A stretch of 64,000 nucleotides of DNA from Brevibacterium casei CIP 102111 (GCF_900169275.1 NZ_FXZC01000009.1:43901-107900); one strand, 5' to 3'; shown: positions 9,281-19,427, numbered from the stretch's first letter. The notes: generated from the sequence alone by a model not told the origin. A program made the numbers and translations.

Positions 9281-9332
9281 CGAGGCGGATCCGGTTCGAT
9301 CTCAGCTCTGATGTCGAACCGGATCCGCCTCG
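9281..9332. terminator. Long perfect hairpin after the ABC operon; member of a repeat family
   Basis: CGAGGCGGATCCGGTTCGA (9281-9299) and TCGAACCGGATCCGCCTCG (9314-9332) form a perfect 19-bp stem with a 14-nt loop, 43 nt after the ATPase stop. There is no T-run. It may end the ABC transcript. The same arm layout recurs in two copies near 34.2-34.4 kb, so it may also be a dispersed palindromic element. Confidence 0.7.
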
Positions 9333-9428
9333 CTGGCGTCCGAGGGCTGACACGGGAGGGCCGACACCGGCGGGCCGGCACCGGAGGAGCCCGAAACCAC
9401 CTGTGAATCGGGCGACCTGCGCGGTGCG

Positions 9429-9434
9429 TATAAT
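9429..9434 (+). promoter_or_regulatory. -10 element TATAAT of typA
   Basis: A consensus TATAAT, rare in this GC-rich DNA, lies 48 nt before the typA start and predicts a 5' leader of roughly 40 nt. TAAGG about 7 nt before the ATG is the likely ribosome site. No good -35 is seen at the usual spacing. Confidence 0.6.
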
Positions 9435-9481
9435 TGTGTGTTGGGTCCGGTCCGGACCACCCTCCCTACCTAAGGCTATTG

Positions 9482-11392
9482 ATGACTGAAGCTCCCACGC
9501 GCCGGGACAACCGCCGCAACGTGGCGATCGTCGCCCACGTCGACCACGGTAAGACCACCCTCGTCGACGCCATGCTCCGGCAGACCGGTGTCTTCAACGA
9601 GCACGGTGACTTCGCCGAGCGCGTGATGGACTCCGGCGACCTCGAGCGGGAGAAGGGGATCACGATCCTCGCGAAGAACACCTCGGTGCTCTACAACGGA
9701 CCCTCCGCCGGTGACGAGCCCATCGTCATCAACGTCATCGACACCCCGGGCCACGCCGACTTCGGCGGTGAGGTCGAACGCGGACTGTCCATGGTCGACG
9801 GCGTCGTCCTCCTCGTCGACGCCTCCGAGGGCCCGCTGCCCCAGACCCGCTTCGTCCTCCGCAAGGCTCTCGCGGCGAAGCTGCCGGTCATCCTCGTCAT
9901 CAACAAGACCGACCGGGCTGACGCCCGCATCGACGGTGTCGTCGAGGACTCGCAGGACCTGCTCCTCGGCCTCGCCTCCGACCTCGCCGACGAGGTCCCC
10001 GACCTCGACGTCGACGCCGTCCTCGACGTCCCCGTCGTCTTCGCCGCCGCGAAGGTCGGAGCGGCCTCGCTCGACCAGCCCGCCGACGGCGAGGTCCCGG
10101 ACAACCCGGACCTCGAGCCGCTGTTCAAGACGATCATCGAGACCATCCCGGCCCCGGAGATCAACGCCGACGGCGTCCTCCAGGCGCACGTGACGAACCT
10201 CGACGCTTCGCCGTTCCTCGGCCGTCTCGCCCTCCTGCGGATCTTCGGCGGCACCCTGAAGAAGGGCCAGCAGGTCGCGTGGGCCCGCGGTGACGAGATC
10301 AGCTCCGTGAAGATCACCGAGCTCCTCGAGACGCAGGGACTCGACCGGGTTCCCGCCACCGAGGCGTCGGCCGGTGACATCGTCGCCGTTGCGGGCATCC
10401 CCGACATCATGATCGGCGACACCCTCACCGACATCGACAACCCGAAGCCGATGCCGGCGATCGTCATCGACGATCCGGCGATCTCGATGACCATCGGCAT
10501 CAACACCTCGCCGCTGGCCGGTCGTGAGAAGGGCACGAAGGTCACCGCCCGCATGGTCAAGGACCGCCTCGACGCCGAACTCGTCGGCAACGTCTCCCTC
10601 AAGGTCCTGCCCACCGAGCGTCCCGACGCCTGGGAGGTCCAGGGGCGCGGTGAGCTCGCGCTCGCGATCCTCGTCGAGCAGATGCGCCGTGAGGGCTTCG
10701 AGCTCACCGTCGGCAAGCCCCAGGTCGTGACCAAGCAGGTCGACGGCCAGACCCAGGAGCCCTTCGAGGACCTGACGATCGACGTGCCGGAGGACTACCT
10801 CGGCGCCGTCACCCAGCTCATGGCCAGCCGCAAGGGCGTCATGTCGACGATGACGAACCACGGCACCGGCTGGGTGCGGATGGAATTCACCGTCCCCGCC
10901 CGCGGCCTCATCGGCTTCCGCACCCGGTTCCTCACCGAGACCCGCGGCACCGGCATCGCCAACTCGATCTCCGCCGGCTACGGACCGTGGGCCGGCCACA
11001 TCGAGTTCCGGACCAACGGCTCGCTCGTGGCCGACCGCGCCGGAGCCGTCACCCCGTACGCGATGATCAACCTCCAGGAGCGCGGTTCCTTCTTCGTCGA
11101 ACCGACCTCCGAGGTCTACGAGGGCCAGATCGTCGGCGAGAACTCCCGGGCCGATGACATGGACGTCAACATCACGAAGGAGAAGAAGCTGACGAACATG
11201 CGCTCAGCCTCCGCGGACTCCTTCGAGAACCTCGTGCCCCCGCGCAGGCTCACGCTCGAGGAGAGCCTCGAATTCGCCCGTGAGGACGAATGCGTCGAGG
11301 TCACCCCGTCCGCCGTGCGCATCCGCAAGGTCGAACTCGACCAGAAGGAGCGCGCGAAGATCTACGCGAAGCTGCGTCGTCAGAACGCATGA
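9482..11392 (+). CDS. typA: Ribosome-associated GTPase TypA/BipA
   Basis: Translational GTPase of the BipA family, 636 residues. The G domain has the P-loop AHVDHGKTTL (about residue 17), the G3 motif VIDTPGHADFGGEVER, and the NKTD base-recognition motif. Domains II, III and V follow, and the BipA-specific C-terminal region (RGLIGFRTRFLTETRG; KEKKLTNMR) distinguishes it from EF-G. BipA acts on ribosomes in stress and ribosome assembly. I use ATG 9482, behind TAAGG and with a TATAAT promoter upstream. The stop overlaps the mshB start (ATGA). The typA-mshB neighbourhood matches M. tuberculosis Rv1165-Rv1170. Confidence 0.95.
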   Translation: MTEAPTRRDNRRNVAIVAHVDHGKTTLVDAMLRQTGVFNEHGDFAERVMDSGDLEREKGITILAKNTSVLYNGPSAGDEPIVINVIDTPGHADFGGEVERGLSMVDGVVLLVDASEGPLPQTRFVLRKALAAKLPVILVINKTDRADARIDGVVEDSQDLLLGLASDLADEVPDLDVDAVLDVPVVFAAAKVGAASLDQPADGEVPDNPDLEPLFKTIIETIPAPEINADGVLQAHVTNLDASPFLGRLALLRIFGGTLKKGQQVAWARGDEISSVKITELLETQGLDRVPATEASAGDIVAVAGIPDIMIGDTLTDIDNPKPMPAIVIDDPAISMTIGINTSPLAGREKGTKVTARMVKDRLDAELVGNVSLKVLPTERPDAWEVQGRGELALAILVEQMRREGFELTVGKPQVVTKQVDGQTQEPFEDLTIDVPEDYLGAVTQLMASRKGVMSTMTNHGTGWVRMEFTVPARGLIGFRTRFLTETRGTGIANSISAGYGPWAGHIEFRTNGSLVADRAGAVTPYAMINLQERGSFFVEPTSEVYEGQIVGENSRADDMDVNITKEKKLTNMRSASADSFENLVPPRRLTLEESLEFAREDECVEVTPSAVRIRKVELDQKERAKIYAKLRRQNA

Positions 11393-12726
11393 TCACGCCG
11401 CGGATCCTCTTCGTCCACGCCCACCCCGATGACGAGACCATCGCCACGGGAGGCACGATCGCAGCCCTGACCGCCGAAGGCGACCAGGTCACCGTGCTCA
11501 CCGCCACCCGCGGTGAGGGCGGAGAGGTCATCCCGCCGGAGATGAAGGCCCTCGAGGGCGACCGGGCCGGGCTCGCGTCCGTGCGGGAGTCCGAGATCGC
11601 CGAGGCGATGCGGTCCCTCGGCGTCACCGACCACCGGTTCCTCGGCACTCGCCGAGGCGGTGCGGTGACCCTGCCCGAGCGTCGTTTCGAGGACTCGGGG
11701 ATGGAATGGGGGCCCGAGGGCCACGCCGTGCCGGCAGCGTCGATGCCCGCAGGCGCCCTGTGCGCGGCGTCGACCGACGAGGTCGCCGACTACATCGCCG
11801 CCGTCATCGACGAGGTCCGCCCGCACGTGGTCATCACGTACTCGGCCAACGGCGGCTACGGCCACCCCGACCACGTCCGCGTCCACGACGCGACCGTCGC
11901 GGCCGTCGAGAAGGCGACCTGGCGGCCCGGTCGGCTGCTCTTCGTCGAGATCCCCGCCGAGGTGGCCAGGGCGTCCTTCGATCCGCGCCAGTCCGGATTC
12001 TCCGAGACCGGGTTCGCCCAGGCGCAGACGATTCCGACGATGGCGCCGGTCGGCGAGATCGTCGTCGCCCAGAACGTCGCAGGCGTCCGCGATGCCCGCC
12101 GGAGGGCGTTGGCCGCGCACCGCACGCAGGTGAGCCTCAGCGGTGACTTCATGGCCCTGTCCAACGGCATCGGCACGAAGCCCGCCGACCACGAGTACTA
12201 CTCCCTCGGCGCCGGCGCCCCGTTCCCCGCGGAGACCCAGAGCTCGGGACTCGCCTCGCACGTCCTCGCCGGCCTCGACCTCGATGCTCTCGAGGACGCG
12301 AACGCGGCCGGAGCCCCCCGGCGTCGCCGCGAGCCGAAGAAGCCCGGTGTCTTCGCCTTCATCCATGCGGGACTCCTCGGCCTCCTCATCGGCCTCCTCG
12401 GGGGATTCCAGCATCTCAACGTCTCGGTCGTCCGCCTCGGCGAGACCCCCGCGATCGTGCCCTGGGGACTCGGACTCGGACTGCTGCTCGCCCTGTGCGG
12501 CCTCTGGCACCTCAAATCGATGTACCGGTCCACCGCACCGATGCTCGTCGCCGCGATCGTCATCGCCGTCGTCTCCTACATCCTCGGCCAGCCGGAGTGG
12601 CTGCCGGGATCCGACATCGTCGTCACCGGCACCCTGCGGTCGGTGGTGTGGCTGCTCGGCCCCATGGTCATCGCGGCCGTCCTCGCCTTCGTCCCCGTCC
12701 GCAGCCGGGCGCAGAGATCCCTCTAG
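11389..12726 (+). CDS. mshB: Mycothiol biosynthesis deacetylase MshB fused to a membrane domain
   Basis: Zn-dependent PIG-L/LmbE-family enzyme that deacetylates GlcNAc-inositol in mycothiol synthesis. Residues 11-16 (AHPDDE) carry metal ligands and the catalytic Asp; GYGHPDHVRVH near residue 160 supplies the third ligand and the substrate region. The catalytic part ends near residue 300. A further roughly 120 residues contain about four hydrophobic helices, giving 445 residues against about 300 for MshB. M. tuberculosis has a small membrane-protein gene after mshB, so this looks like a fusion of the pair (inference). It overlaps typA by 4 nt. Confidence 0.85.
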   Translation: MITPRILFVHAHPDDETIATGGTIAALTAEGDQVTVLTATRGEGGEVIPPEMKALEGDRAGLASVRESEIAEAMRSLGVTDHRFLGTRRGGAVTLPERRFEDSGMEWGPEGHAVPAASMPAGALCAASTDEVADYIAAVIDEVRPHVVITYSANGGYGHPDHVRVHDATVAAVEKATWRPGRLLFVEIPAEVARASFDPRQSGFSETGFAQAQTIPTMAPVGEIVVAQNVAGVRDARRRALAAHRTQVSLSGDFMALSNGIGTKPADHEYYSLGAGAPFPAETQSSGLASHVLAGLDLDALEDANAAGAPRRRREPKKPGVFAFIHAGLLGLLIGLLGGFQHLNVSVVRLGETPAIVPWGLGLGLLLALCGLWHLKSMYRSTAPMLVAAIVIAVVSYILGQPEWLPGSDIVVTGTLRSVVWLLGPMVIAAVLAFVPVRSRAQRSL

Positions 12727-12776
12727 GACTCCGCTCCCGGACAGAGCCTTCCCCGACCAGACTCAGATCCCCTCGA

Positions 12777-12782
12777 TAGACT
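12777..12782 (+). promoter_or_regulatory. -10 element TAGACT before the VanW-domain gene
   Basis: TAGACT lies 7 nt before the ATG at 12790. A GGAAGA sequence between them could also serve as a ribosome site for the second ATG (12793). Confidence 0.5.
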
Positions 12783-12789
12783 TGGAAGA

Positions 12790-14538
12790 ATGATGTCCAC
12801 CCAGACCCTCGCAGGCAGCGCGCCTGATCCCTCGGCCGGCACCTCGGCGGGCAGGCGCAAGCGACCCTGGATCATCGCGCTCCTCATCCTCGTCGGGCTC
12901 GCCGTCGTCTACCTCGCGATCGGCTTCTTCAGCGGCCGGGTCGTCGCCCCCGGCACGACCGTGGCCGGCGTCGACATCGGCTCGCAGAGCGCAGCCGATG
13001 CGAAGTCGACCCTTGAGGACGCCCTCGGGGAGAAGGCGAAGCAGGAGATCGAGCTCAGCGCCAAGGAGGCCACGGCGACGATCGATCCGGTGAAGTCGGG
13101 ACTGGCACTCGACGTCGACGGCACCGTCGCCCAGGTCACCGGGTTCACACTCAACCCTGCCATCCTCGCCGACCGGCTCTTCGGCGACAATGAGGTCTCA
13201 CCCGTCCTCGCTGTCGACGACGCGACCTTCGACAAGAGCGCCGAGGCGGCCGCGAAGGGACTCGAGGTCGAACCCGTCGATGCGGAGCTGAGCTACGACA
13301 AGACGACGCCTGCGGTCAAGGACGCCGTGACCGGGCAGAGCGTGAGCGTGGAGAACATCCGCTCCGCCGTCGCCGCACAGTGGCTGGTCAAGGACAATCC
13401 GCTGCCCGTCGTCGTCGACGAGGTCGAACCCGACATCACGACCGCTGAAGCCAAGGACGTCGCCGACGGCTTCGCCGCCGATGCGGTCAAGGCCGACGTC
13501 ACCGTCAAGGCCGTACCCGGCAAGGACGCCGACTCCGACGTCAAGGGCGGGGACCTGACGATCTCGCCGACGACGATCGCGAAGACCCTGAGCTTCGAGG
13601 CGAAGGACTCGAAGCTCGTGCCGAAGTTCGACGCCGAGAAGCTGCAGAAGCGGGCACTCGACGAGAACGAGGAGATCGGACGTCCCGCCAAGGACGCGAC
13701 CTTCAAGGTCGTCGACGGCAAGCCGCAGGTCGTCGACTCCGAACCCGGCATCGGCATCAAGCCCGACGACCTCTCGAAGGCCGTGACCGATGCGATCAAC
13801 GGCGACACCGCAGCCGCCGAGGTGACCCTGGCCTCCGTCGAACCGGAGTTCACGACCGAGGACGCGAAGAAGGTCGACGTCTCGCAGACCGTCTCGGAGT
13901 TCTCCACCCCGTACAAGTCCGATCCCAACCGCGACAACAACCTCCGCGTCGCCTCGAAAGAGGTCTCGGGCACGGTCCTTCAGCCCGGCGAGCAGTTCTC
14001 CCTCAATGAGACGCTCGGCCCGCGGACCGCGGCCAACGGCTACAAGCCCGCAGGCGTCATCTCCGAAGGGCAGATGAAGGAGGACTTCGGCGGAGGAGTC
14101 TCGCAGGTGTCGACGACCCTGTTCAACGCCGCGTTCTTCGCCGGCTTCGAACTCAACGAGCATCAGGCGCATTCGCGCTACATCTCCCGCTACCCGGAGG
14201 GCCGGGAGACGACGCTCGACTACACCTCGATCGACCTCAAGTTCACGAACAACCAGAAGACCCCCGTCGTCCTCGACATGTACCTCTCGGGCGGAAAGGT
14301 CTACGCGAAGGTCTACGGAGTCAAGTACTACGACGTCGAAGCCGACTCTTCGGGCCGGTACGCCTTCACCTCGCCGGCGACGGTGACCGAGTCCGGTCCG
14401 TCGTGCACCCCGCAGTCACCGCGCGAGGGCTGGTCGATCAAGATCACGCGGACGATGAAGGAGATCGCGACCGGACGGGAGACGAAGGACTCCTTCGTCA
14501 CGACCTACCGACCGGTCAACAAGGTCGAGTGCAAGTAG
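12790..14538 (+). CDS. VanW-family protein with peptidoglycan-binding-like repeats
   Basis: 582 residues. A short cytoplasmic tail ends in RRKRP before one transmembrane helix (about residues 28-48). The extracytoplasmic part starts with PGTTVAGVDIGSQSAADAKSTL, the opening of PG_binding_4 repeats; a second similar repeat lies near residues 210-340. The C-terminal VanW domain (about 390-520) has RDNNLRVASKEVSG, LQPGEQFSLNETLGPRTAANGY and FGGGVSQVSTTLFNAAFFAG. VanW proteins occur in some vancomycin clusters but their activity is unknown; here it is a lone chromosomal gene, so a general cell-wall role is more likely than resistance. Confidence 0.85.
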   Translation: MMSTQTLAGSAPDPSAGTSAGRRKRPWIIALLILVGLAVVYLAIGFFSGRVVAPGTTVAGVDIGSQSAADAKSTLEDALGEKAKQEIELSAKEATATIDPVKSGLALDVDGTVAQVTGFTLNPAILADRLFGDNEVSPVLAVDDATFDKSAEAAAKGLEVEPVDAELSYDKTTPAVKDAVTGQSVSVENIRSAVAAQWLVKDNPLPVVVDEVEPDITTAEAKDVADGFAADAVKADVTVKAVPGKDADSDVKGGDLTISPTTIAKTLSFEAKDSKLVPKFDAEKLQKRALDENEEIGRPAKDATFKVVDGKPQVVDSEPGIGIKPDDLSKAVTDAINGDTAAAEVTLASVEPEFTTEDAKKVDVSQTVSEFSTPYKSDPNRDNNLRVASKEVSGTVLQPGEQFSLNETLGPRTAANGYKPAGVISEGQMKEDFGGGVSQVSTTLFNAAFFAGFELNEHQAHSRYISRYPEGRETTLDYTSIDLKFTNNQKTPVVLDMYLSGGKVYAKVYGVKYYDVEADSSGRYAFTSPATVTESGPSCTPQSPREGWSIKITRTMKEIATGRETKDSFVTTYRPVNKVECK

Positions 14539-14557
14539 CTCTGCTGCACGGACAGGC

Positions 14558-15631
14558 TCAGGCCTGCTTCGCGTACCAGCACCGGTGGCGCACGCTCGCG
14601 CCCAGCGACGTGAAGAGCCCGAGCGACGCCTCGTTGGCCGCTTCGACGTCGACGAGGTAGGAGCGGACTCCGCGCTGGGCGAGCAGGGCTGCGGCAGCCC
14701 GTGCGACCGAGCGTCCGGCTCCGCGCCGACGCAGGTCGGGGCGGGTGACGAGGTTGGTGATGACGCCCCACTTGCTCCGTTCGACGACTCGGCACGTCGC
14801 GACCATCGTCCGCGAGCCGTCGGGATGCTGAGCCCACGCGGTGACGAACTGGCATGGGTCATCGGTCTCGATGAGCGCCCGGAAGGCGTCGATCGAACCG
14901 GGGTCGCGCTCACTCGTCCAGGCAGCGAAGTGGAGGTCACTCGGCGTCTCGGTGACGTCGATGGACAAACCGGGGGCGGCCGCCTCGGCGGGGGCACCGG
15001 CACCGGCGGCCGCCTCGGCGGTGGCACCGGTGAGGAGGTACACGGTCTCTGACGGGGAGTATCCCCGCTCGGACAGGAGCGGCCCGAGACCCTCGCACTC
15101 CGGGGCCAGGGTCGTCGAATCGTCGGCCGAGTAGATCTGGACGACCGCGGGCCGCTCGCGGGCGGCGTACCACGCCTCGACCGCGTCGAGCGTCTCGGAC
15201 CAGCCCAGCCCGGACTCGGTCACGGGCAGGGCGCTGTTGGCGCGGCGGGTGGTCGATTCGGAGCTGCGCAGGAGCCAGCCCTTCTGGAGCAGCCCCACCT
15301 CGGCGGGGGAATCGCTCGACTCGTTGCGGAGATTGTCCGCGTGGAGCCACGAGACGTCGGACGGCAGCCACGCCGCCGCGGAGATGCGACGGAGGTCGAC
15401 TGCGGAGACGATCTCATGGGTGCGACCCGACCGGGTCGGGGCCGGCGGGACCTCGTGGACGAGGAGGATGAGGCCGCGCTCGATCCGCACGGGACCGCGC
15501 TTCGTGTCGATGACGACGCCGGACTCGTCGACGGAGCTGACGACACCGAGGGCATCGGAGGTCGCATGCGTGTCACCCGGGGTGAGCGCATAGCGCACCA
15601 CCACTCGTCTGCCTGGCGAGAGCTCGTCCAC
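14558..15631 (-). CDS. GNAT-family N-acetyltransferase with N-terminal SH3-like domain
   Basis: 357 residues. The first roughly 60 residues (SPGRRVVVRYALTPGDTHAT; IDTKRGPVRIERGLI) resemble the small beta domain found before GNAT domains in actinobacterial Rv0428c-like proteins. The C-terminal half is a GNAT fold with acetyl-CoA-binding motif A near residue 300 (VITNLVTRPDLRRRGAGRSV) and the late motif (EASLGLFTSLGASVRHRCWY). I chose GTG 15631, preceded by GGAAGGAG; the frame is open further upstream without such a site. The linker (about 235-250) is Ala-rich. The acceptor is unknown. Confidence 0.75.
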   Translation of the reverse strand: MDELSPGRRVVVRYALTPGDTHATSDALGVVSSVDESGVVIDTKRGPVRIERGLILLVHEVPPAPTRSGRTHEIVSAVDLRRISAAAWLPSDVSWLHADNLRNESSDSPAEVGLLQKGWLLRSSESTTRRANSALPVTESGLGWSETLDAVEAWYAARERPAVVQIYSADDSTTLAPECEGLGPLLSERGYSPSETVYLLTGATAEAAAGAGAPAEAAAPGLSIDVTETPSDLHFAAWTSERDPGSIDAFRALIETDDPCQFVTAWAQHPDGSRTMVATCRVVERSKWGVITNLVTRPDLRRRGAGRSVARAAAALLAQRGVRSYLVDVEAANEASLGLFTSLGASVRHRCWYAKQA

Positions 15632-15803
15632 ACCGCTCCTTCCGATTCCGCTGTCCCAGACCACATTAGAGCAGGTGGGCTCGGCCGCGGGGGAGGCGTG
15701 ACCAATGCAACGAGGATCACGTGTCACGGTGGGAGACTGGGGACGCGTTCAAGGCGTATGGTGGAGATCATAGATCAGCTGAGTCTCCCGAGGAGCACAA
15801 CCC

Positions 15804-16124
15804 GTGACGTACATCATCGCCCAGCCCTGCGTCGACGTGAAGGACAAGGCCTGCATCGACGAGTGTCCGGTCGACTGCATCTACGAGGGGGAGCGGAGCC
15901 TCTACATCCACCCCGACGAGTGCGTCGACTGCGGTGCCTGTGAGCCGGTGTGCCCCGTCGAGGCCATCTACTACGAGGACGACGTCCCCGAGGAGTGGTC
16001 GGAGTACTACAAGGCCAACGTCGAGTTCTTCGACGACATCGGCTCCCCGGGCGGCGCTGCGAAGCTCGGCAACACCGGCAAGGACCACGCGATCATCTCC
16101 GTCCTCCCGCCGCAGAACGGCTGA
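15804..16124 (+). CDS. fdxA: 7Fe-8S ferredoxin FdxA
   Basis: Soluble electron carrier of 106 residues. CVDVKDKACIDECPVDC gives the cysteines for the 3Fe-4S cluster and part of the second cluster. CVDCGACEPVCPVEAI gives the classical CxxCxxCxxxCP of the 4Fe-4S cluster. The acidic C-terminal extension is usual for actinobacterial FdxA. The GTG start has AGGAG about 10 nt upstream, and a TATGGT hexamer at 15757-15762 may be its -10. dapC follows 4 nt downstream, as in M. tuberculosis fdxC-dapC. Confidence 0.95.
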   Translation: MTYIIAQPCVDVKDKACIDECPVDCIYEGERSLYIHPDECVDCGACEPVCPVEAIYYEDDVPEEWSEYYKANVEFFDDIGSPGGAAKLGNTGKDHAIISVLPPQNG

Positions 16125-16128
16125 GGCG

Positions 16129-17241
16129 GTGGCGCCTCGCCTCGGGCTCGACCTGCCCGACTACCCCTGGGACAAGCTCACCGAGTATCGGGCCCGCGCC
16201 GCCGAGCATCCCGGCGGGGTCTGCGACCTCTCGATCGGCACCCCCGTCGATCCGACGCCCGCAGTCATCGAGGACGCGCTGGCCGCGGCGAGCGACGCCC
16301 ACGGATATCCGACGACCGCCGGGACCGATGAGCTGCGTGCCGCGATCGCCGGGTGGTATGCGACGTGGCACGGGGTGAGCGTCGACCCGGCCGCCGAGGT
16401 GCTGCCGACCATCGGGTCGAAGGAGTTCGTCGCGTGGCTGCCCACCCTCCTCGGCCTGCGGCAGGCCGGACTGTCCGTGGCCTGCCCGCACGCCGCGTAC
16501 CCCACGTACGAGATGGGGGCGAGGATCGCCGGGGTCGACTGTGTGCGCCTCGACGCCTCCGAGATCGTCGCCGGCGCTCCGCTGACGGGCATCGGCCTGC
16601 TCTGGCTCAACACTCCCGGCAACCCGACCGGCGCGGTCCAGGATGCCGAGACGCTGGCCGAGGTGGTCCGCCGTGCCCGTGAGGCCGGAGTCGTCGTCGC
16701 CTCCGACGAGTGCTATGGCCTGCTCAACTGGACCTCCGACGAGCCTGCTCCGAGCATCCTCTCGGTCACCGACGGCGACCACTCCGGGGTGCTCAGCGTC
16801 TACTCGATGTCGAAGCAGTCGAACCTCGCAGGCTACCGTGCCGCCTTCGTCGCCGGCGACGCAGCGCTCATCGACGATCTCACTCGGACGCGCAAGCACG
16901 CGGGGATGATCGTCCCGGCACCGATCCAGGCGGCGATGATCGCCGGGCTCACCGACACCGCACACGTCCTCGAGCAGAAGGAGCGCTACCGCGCCCGCCG
17001 GGATCGGCTGCGCCCGGCACTCGAGTCCTACGGATTCCGCATCGACCACTCGGAGGCCGGACTCTACCTCTGGGCGACCGCCGGTGTCGACTGCTGGGAG
17101 TCGATCGGGGCACTCGCCGATCTCGGCATCATCGCCGGACCCGGGGCCTTCTACGGCGACGCGGCAGCGCAGCATGTGCGCATCGCCCTCACCGCCACCG
17201 ACGAGCGGATCGCCGCGGCTGCGGACCGGCTCCTCGCCTGA
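16129..17241 (+). CDS. dapC: Succinyldiaminopimelate transaminase DapC
   Basis: PLP-dependent class I/II aminotransferase of 370 residues that converts N-succinyl-2-amino-6-ketopimelate to N-succinyl-LL-diaminopimelate with glutamate. Visible features are LSIGTPVDPTP near the N-terminus, LLWLNTPGNPTGAV, VASDECYGLL (PLP-binding Asp and Tyr), and SMSKQSNLAGYR with the Schiff-base Lys. I use GTG 16129, 4 nt after fdxA. With dapD and dapE 4-5 kb downstream it completes three steps of the succinylase branch toward meso-diaminopimelate and lysine. Confidence 0.9.
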   Translation: MAPRLGLDLPDYPWDKLTEYRARAAEHPGGVCDLSIGTPVDPTPAVIEDALAAASDAHGYPTTAGTDELRAAIAGWYATWHGVSVDPAAEVLPTIGSKEFVAWLPTLLGLRQAGLSVACPHAAYPTYEMGARIAGVDCVRLDASEIVAGAPLTGIGLLWLNTPGNPTGAVQDAETLAEVVRRAREAGVVVASDECYGLLNWTSDEPAPSILSVTDGDHSGVLSVYSMSKQSNLAGYRAAFVAGDAALIDDLTRTRKHAGMIVPAPIQAAMIAGLTDTAHVLEQKERYRARRDRLRPALESYGFRIDHSEAGLYLWATAGVDCWESIGALADLGIIAGPGAFYGDAAAQHVRIALTATDERIAAAADRLLA

Positions 17242-17600
17242 GGCGCGCCGTCTCGGGCAGGCGATTGCTCAGCAGTGTCTGGTGCCTGCGGCTCGGCTGA
17301 GGCACGTGCCCCGGGTGGAGAAGCTGCCATCGTCACAGGCAAGGACACCTGTCGCCCCACCTCGGCGGGGAATGATCCCGATCAGGATCGGGACTGGTCT
17401 GAGAGGGATGCGCCGAGGTGCATAGGAGCAGTGCGGAATTCGTCACACCCGCATCGGATCCCTGAGCCCGACGCTTGTTACTGAGCAGTACAGACAGGGC
17501 ACAGTGATTTTTCGATTCCCCCGCAAGTGGGTAGTCTTTGAGGGAACTGTGCAAGACGCCTCAGGAAGTTCTTGAGGTGGGTCGACGGTGAGGAGAACAT
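17242..17600. other. Intergenic region between dapC and gltA
   Basis: No gene is supported here. It holds an inverted repeat at 17376-17393 (TCCCGATC, 2-nt gap, GATCGGGA), about 135 nt after the dapC stop, that may be a terminator or operator. Near its right end a TAGTCT hexamer (17532-17537) is a plausible -10 for gltA. The gltA 5' leader of about 60 nt contains a weak hairpin (CCTCAGGAA/TTCTTGAGG region). Confidence 0.4.
17532..17537 (+). promoter_or_regulatory. Possible -10 element TAGTCT of gltA
   Basis: TAGTCT lies 64 nt before the gltA ATG. The start itself is set by AGGAG at 17591-17595. No good -35 is visible, so this is tentative. Confidence 0.35.
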
Positions 17601-18874
<1,274 letters not shown>

Positions 18875-18884
<10 letters not shown>

Positions 18885-18960
18885 GCGAAGCTCCGGCGAT
18901 CGCTGAGCTGGAACGGCGGCGGCGACCGCTGAGCTTGGCGAGCACCGTCGACCACTGAGC
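18875..18960 (+). repeat. Four spaced copies of a 12-bp motif across the gltA stop
   Basis: CGATCGCTGAGC at 18875 (containing the gltA stop), CGATCGCTGAGC at 18897, CGACCGCTGAGC at 18923 and CGACCACTGAGC at 18949. Spacing is 22, 26 and 26 bp. The role is unknown; it could be debris of tandem duplication at the edge of the accessory region. Confidence 0.7.
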
Positions 18961-19049
18961 GTCTCCGTCCCGAGCGGCCCTCCGGGCGCTCGGCCACCCT
19001 GCGAACGGTGGCTGAGCACCCGGAGGGCTGCTCGCGTATTCAGCAGCCA

Positions 19050-19200
19050 CACGCCGCACCTCGGGCTGCAATTCGCGCCCGCAGCCGCACGCCGCACCTC
19101 GGGCAGCAATTCGCACCCGGAGCCACACGCCGCACCTCGGGCAGCAATTCGCACCCGGAGCCACACGCCGCACCTCGGGCAGCAATTCGCGCCCGCAGCG
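19050..19200 (+). repeat. 38-bp tandem repeat, four copies
   Basis: Units start at 19050, 19088, 19126 and 19164. Each begins CACGCCGCACCTCGGGC and continues through AGCAATTCGC. Copies differ by only a few bases, the two middle ones being nearly identical. 38 is not a multiple of three, so it is not a protein repeat. Units abut with no spacers, so it is not a CRISPR. Confidence 0.9.
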
Positions 19201-19230
19201 TTATACCCGCGGCGTAACTCGCTGAATCGG

Positions 19231-19290
19231 ACCGTTGGCCGCAAATCATCCCCGTGCAACTGGAGGTTTTGTCGCTGCGGGGGTGGGATG
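19231..19290 (+). repeat. Left flanking direct repeat of the toxin-antitoxin region
   Basis: This 60-bp stretch (from ACCGTTGGCC to GGGTGGGATG) matches 21511-21570 in the same orientation at 52 of 60 positions by hand alignment, with no gaps. The pair brackets the two-gene AbiE-like module, 2,280 bp apart. It may be an old recombination or attachment duplication, or a repeated intergenic element. Confidence 0.75.
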
Positions 19291-19427
19291 CAGAATGCGC
19301 TCGCCGAGGCGGTGGTGCGTCTGTATGCCGATCATCGTCTCCAGTGGGTCCACGGTGAGGTAGGTGTCGTGTGAACATCCGATTAGGGGCGCAGGGTCGA
19401 TGGTCGGAGGCCGAAGCTCGGGTCGCC

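Noticed and set aside
12790..14538. Vancomycin-resistance gene
   Set aside because: VanW homology alone does not mean resistance; no vanHAX, vanR or vanS is nearby and the gene lies in a conserved core region.
19050..19200. CRISPR array
   Set aside because: The 38-bp units abut directly with no spacers, and no cas genes are near.
19007..19217. Small protein encoded by the 38-bp repeat region
   Set aside because: The period shifts the frame at each unit, and no start with a ribosome site is present.
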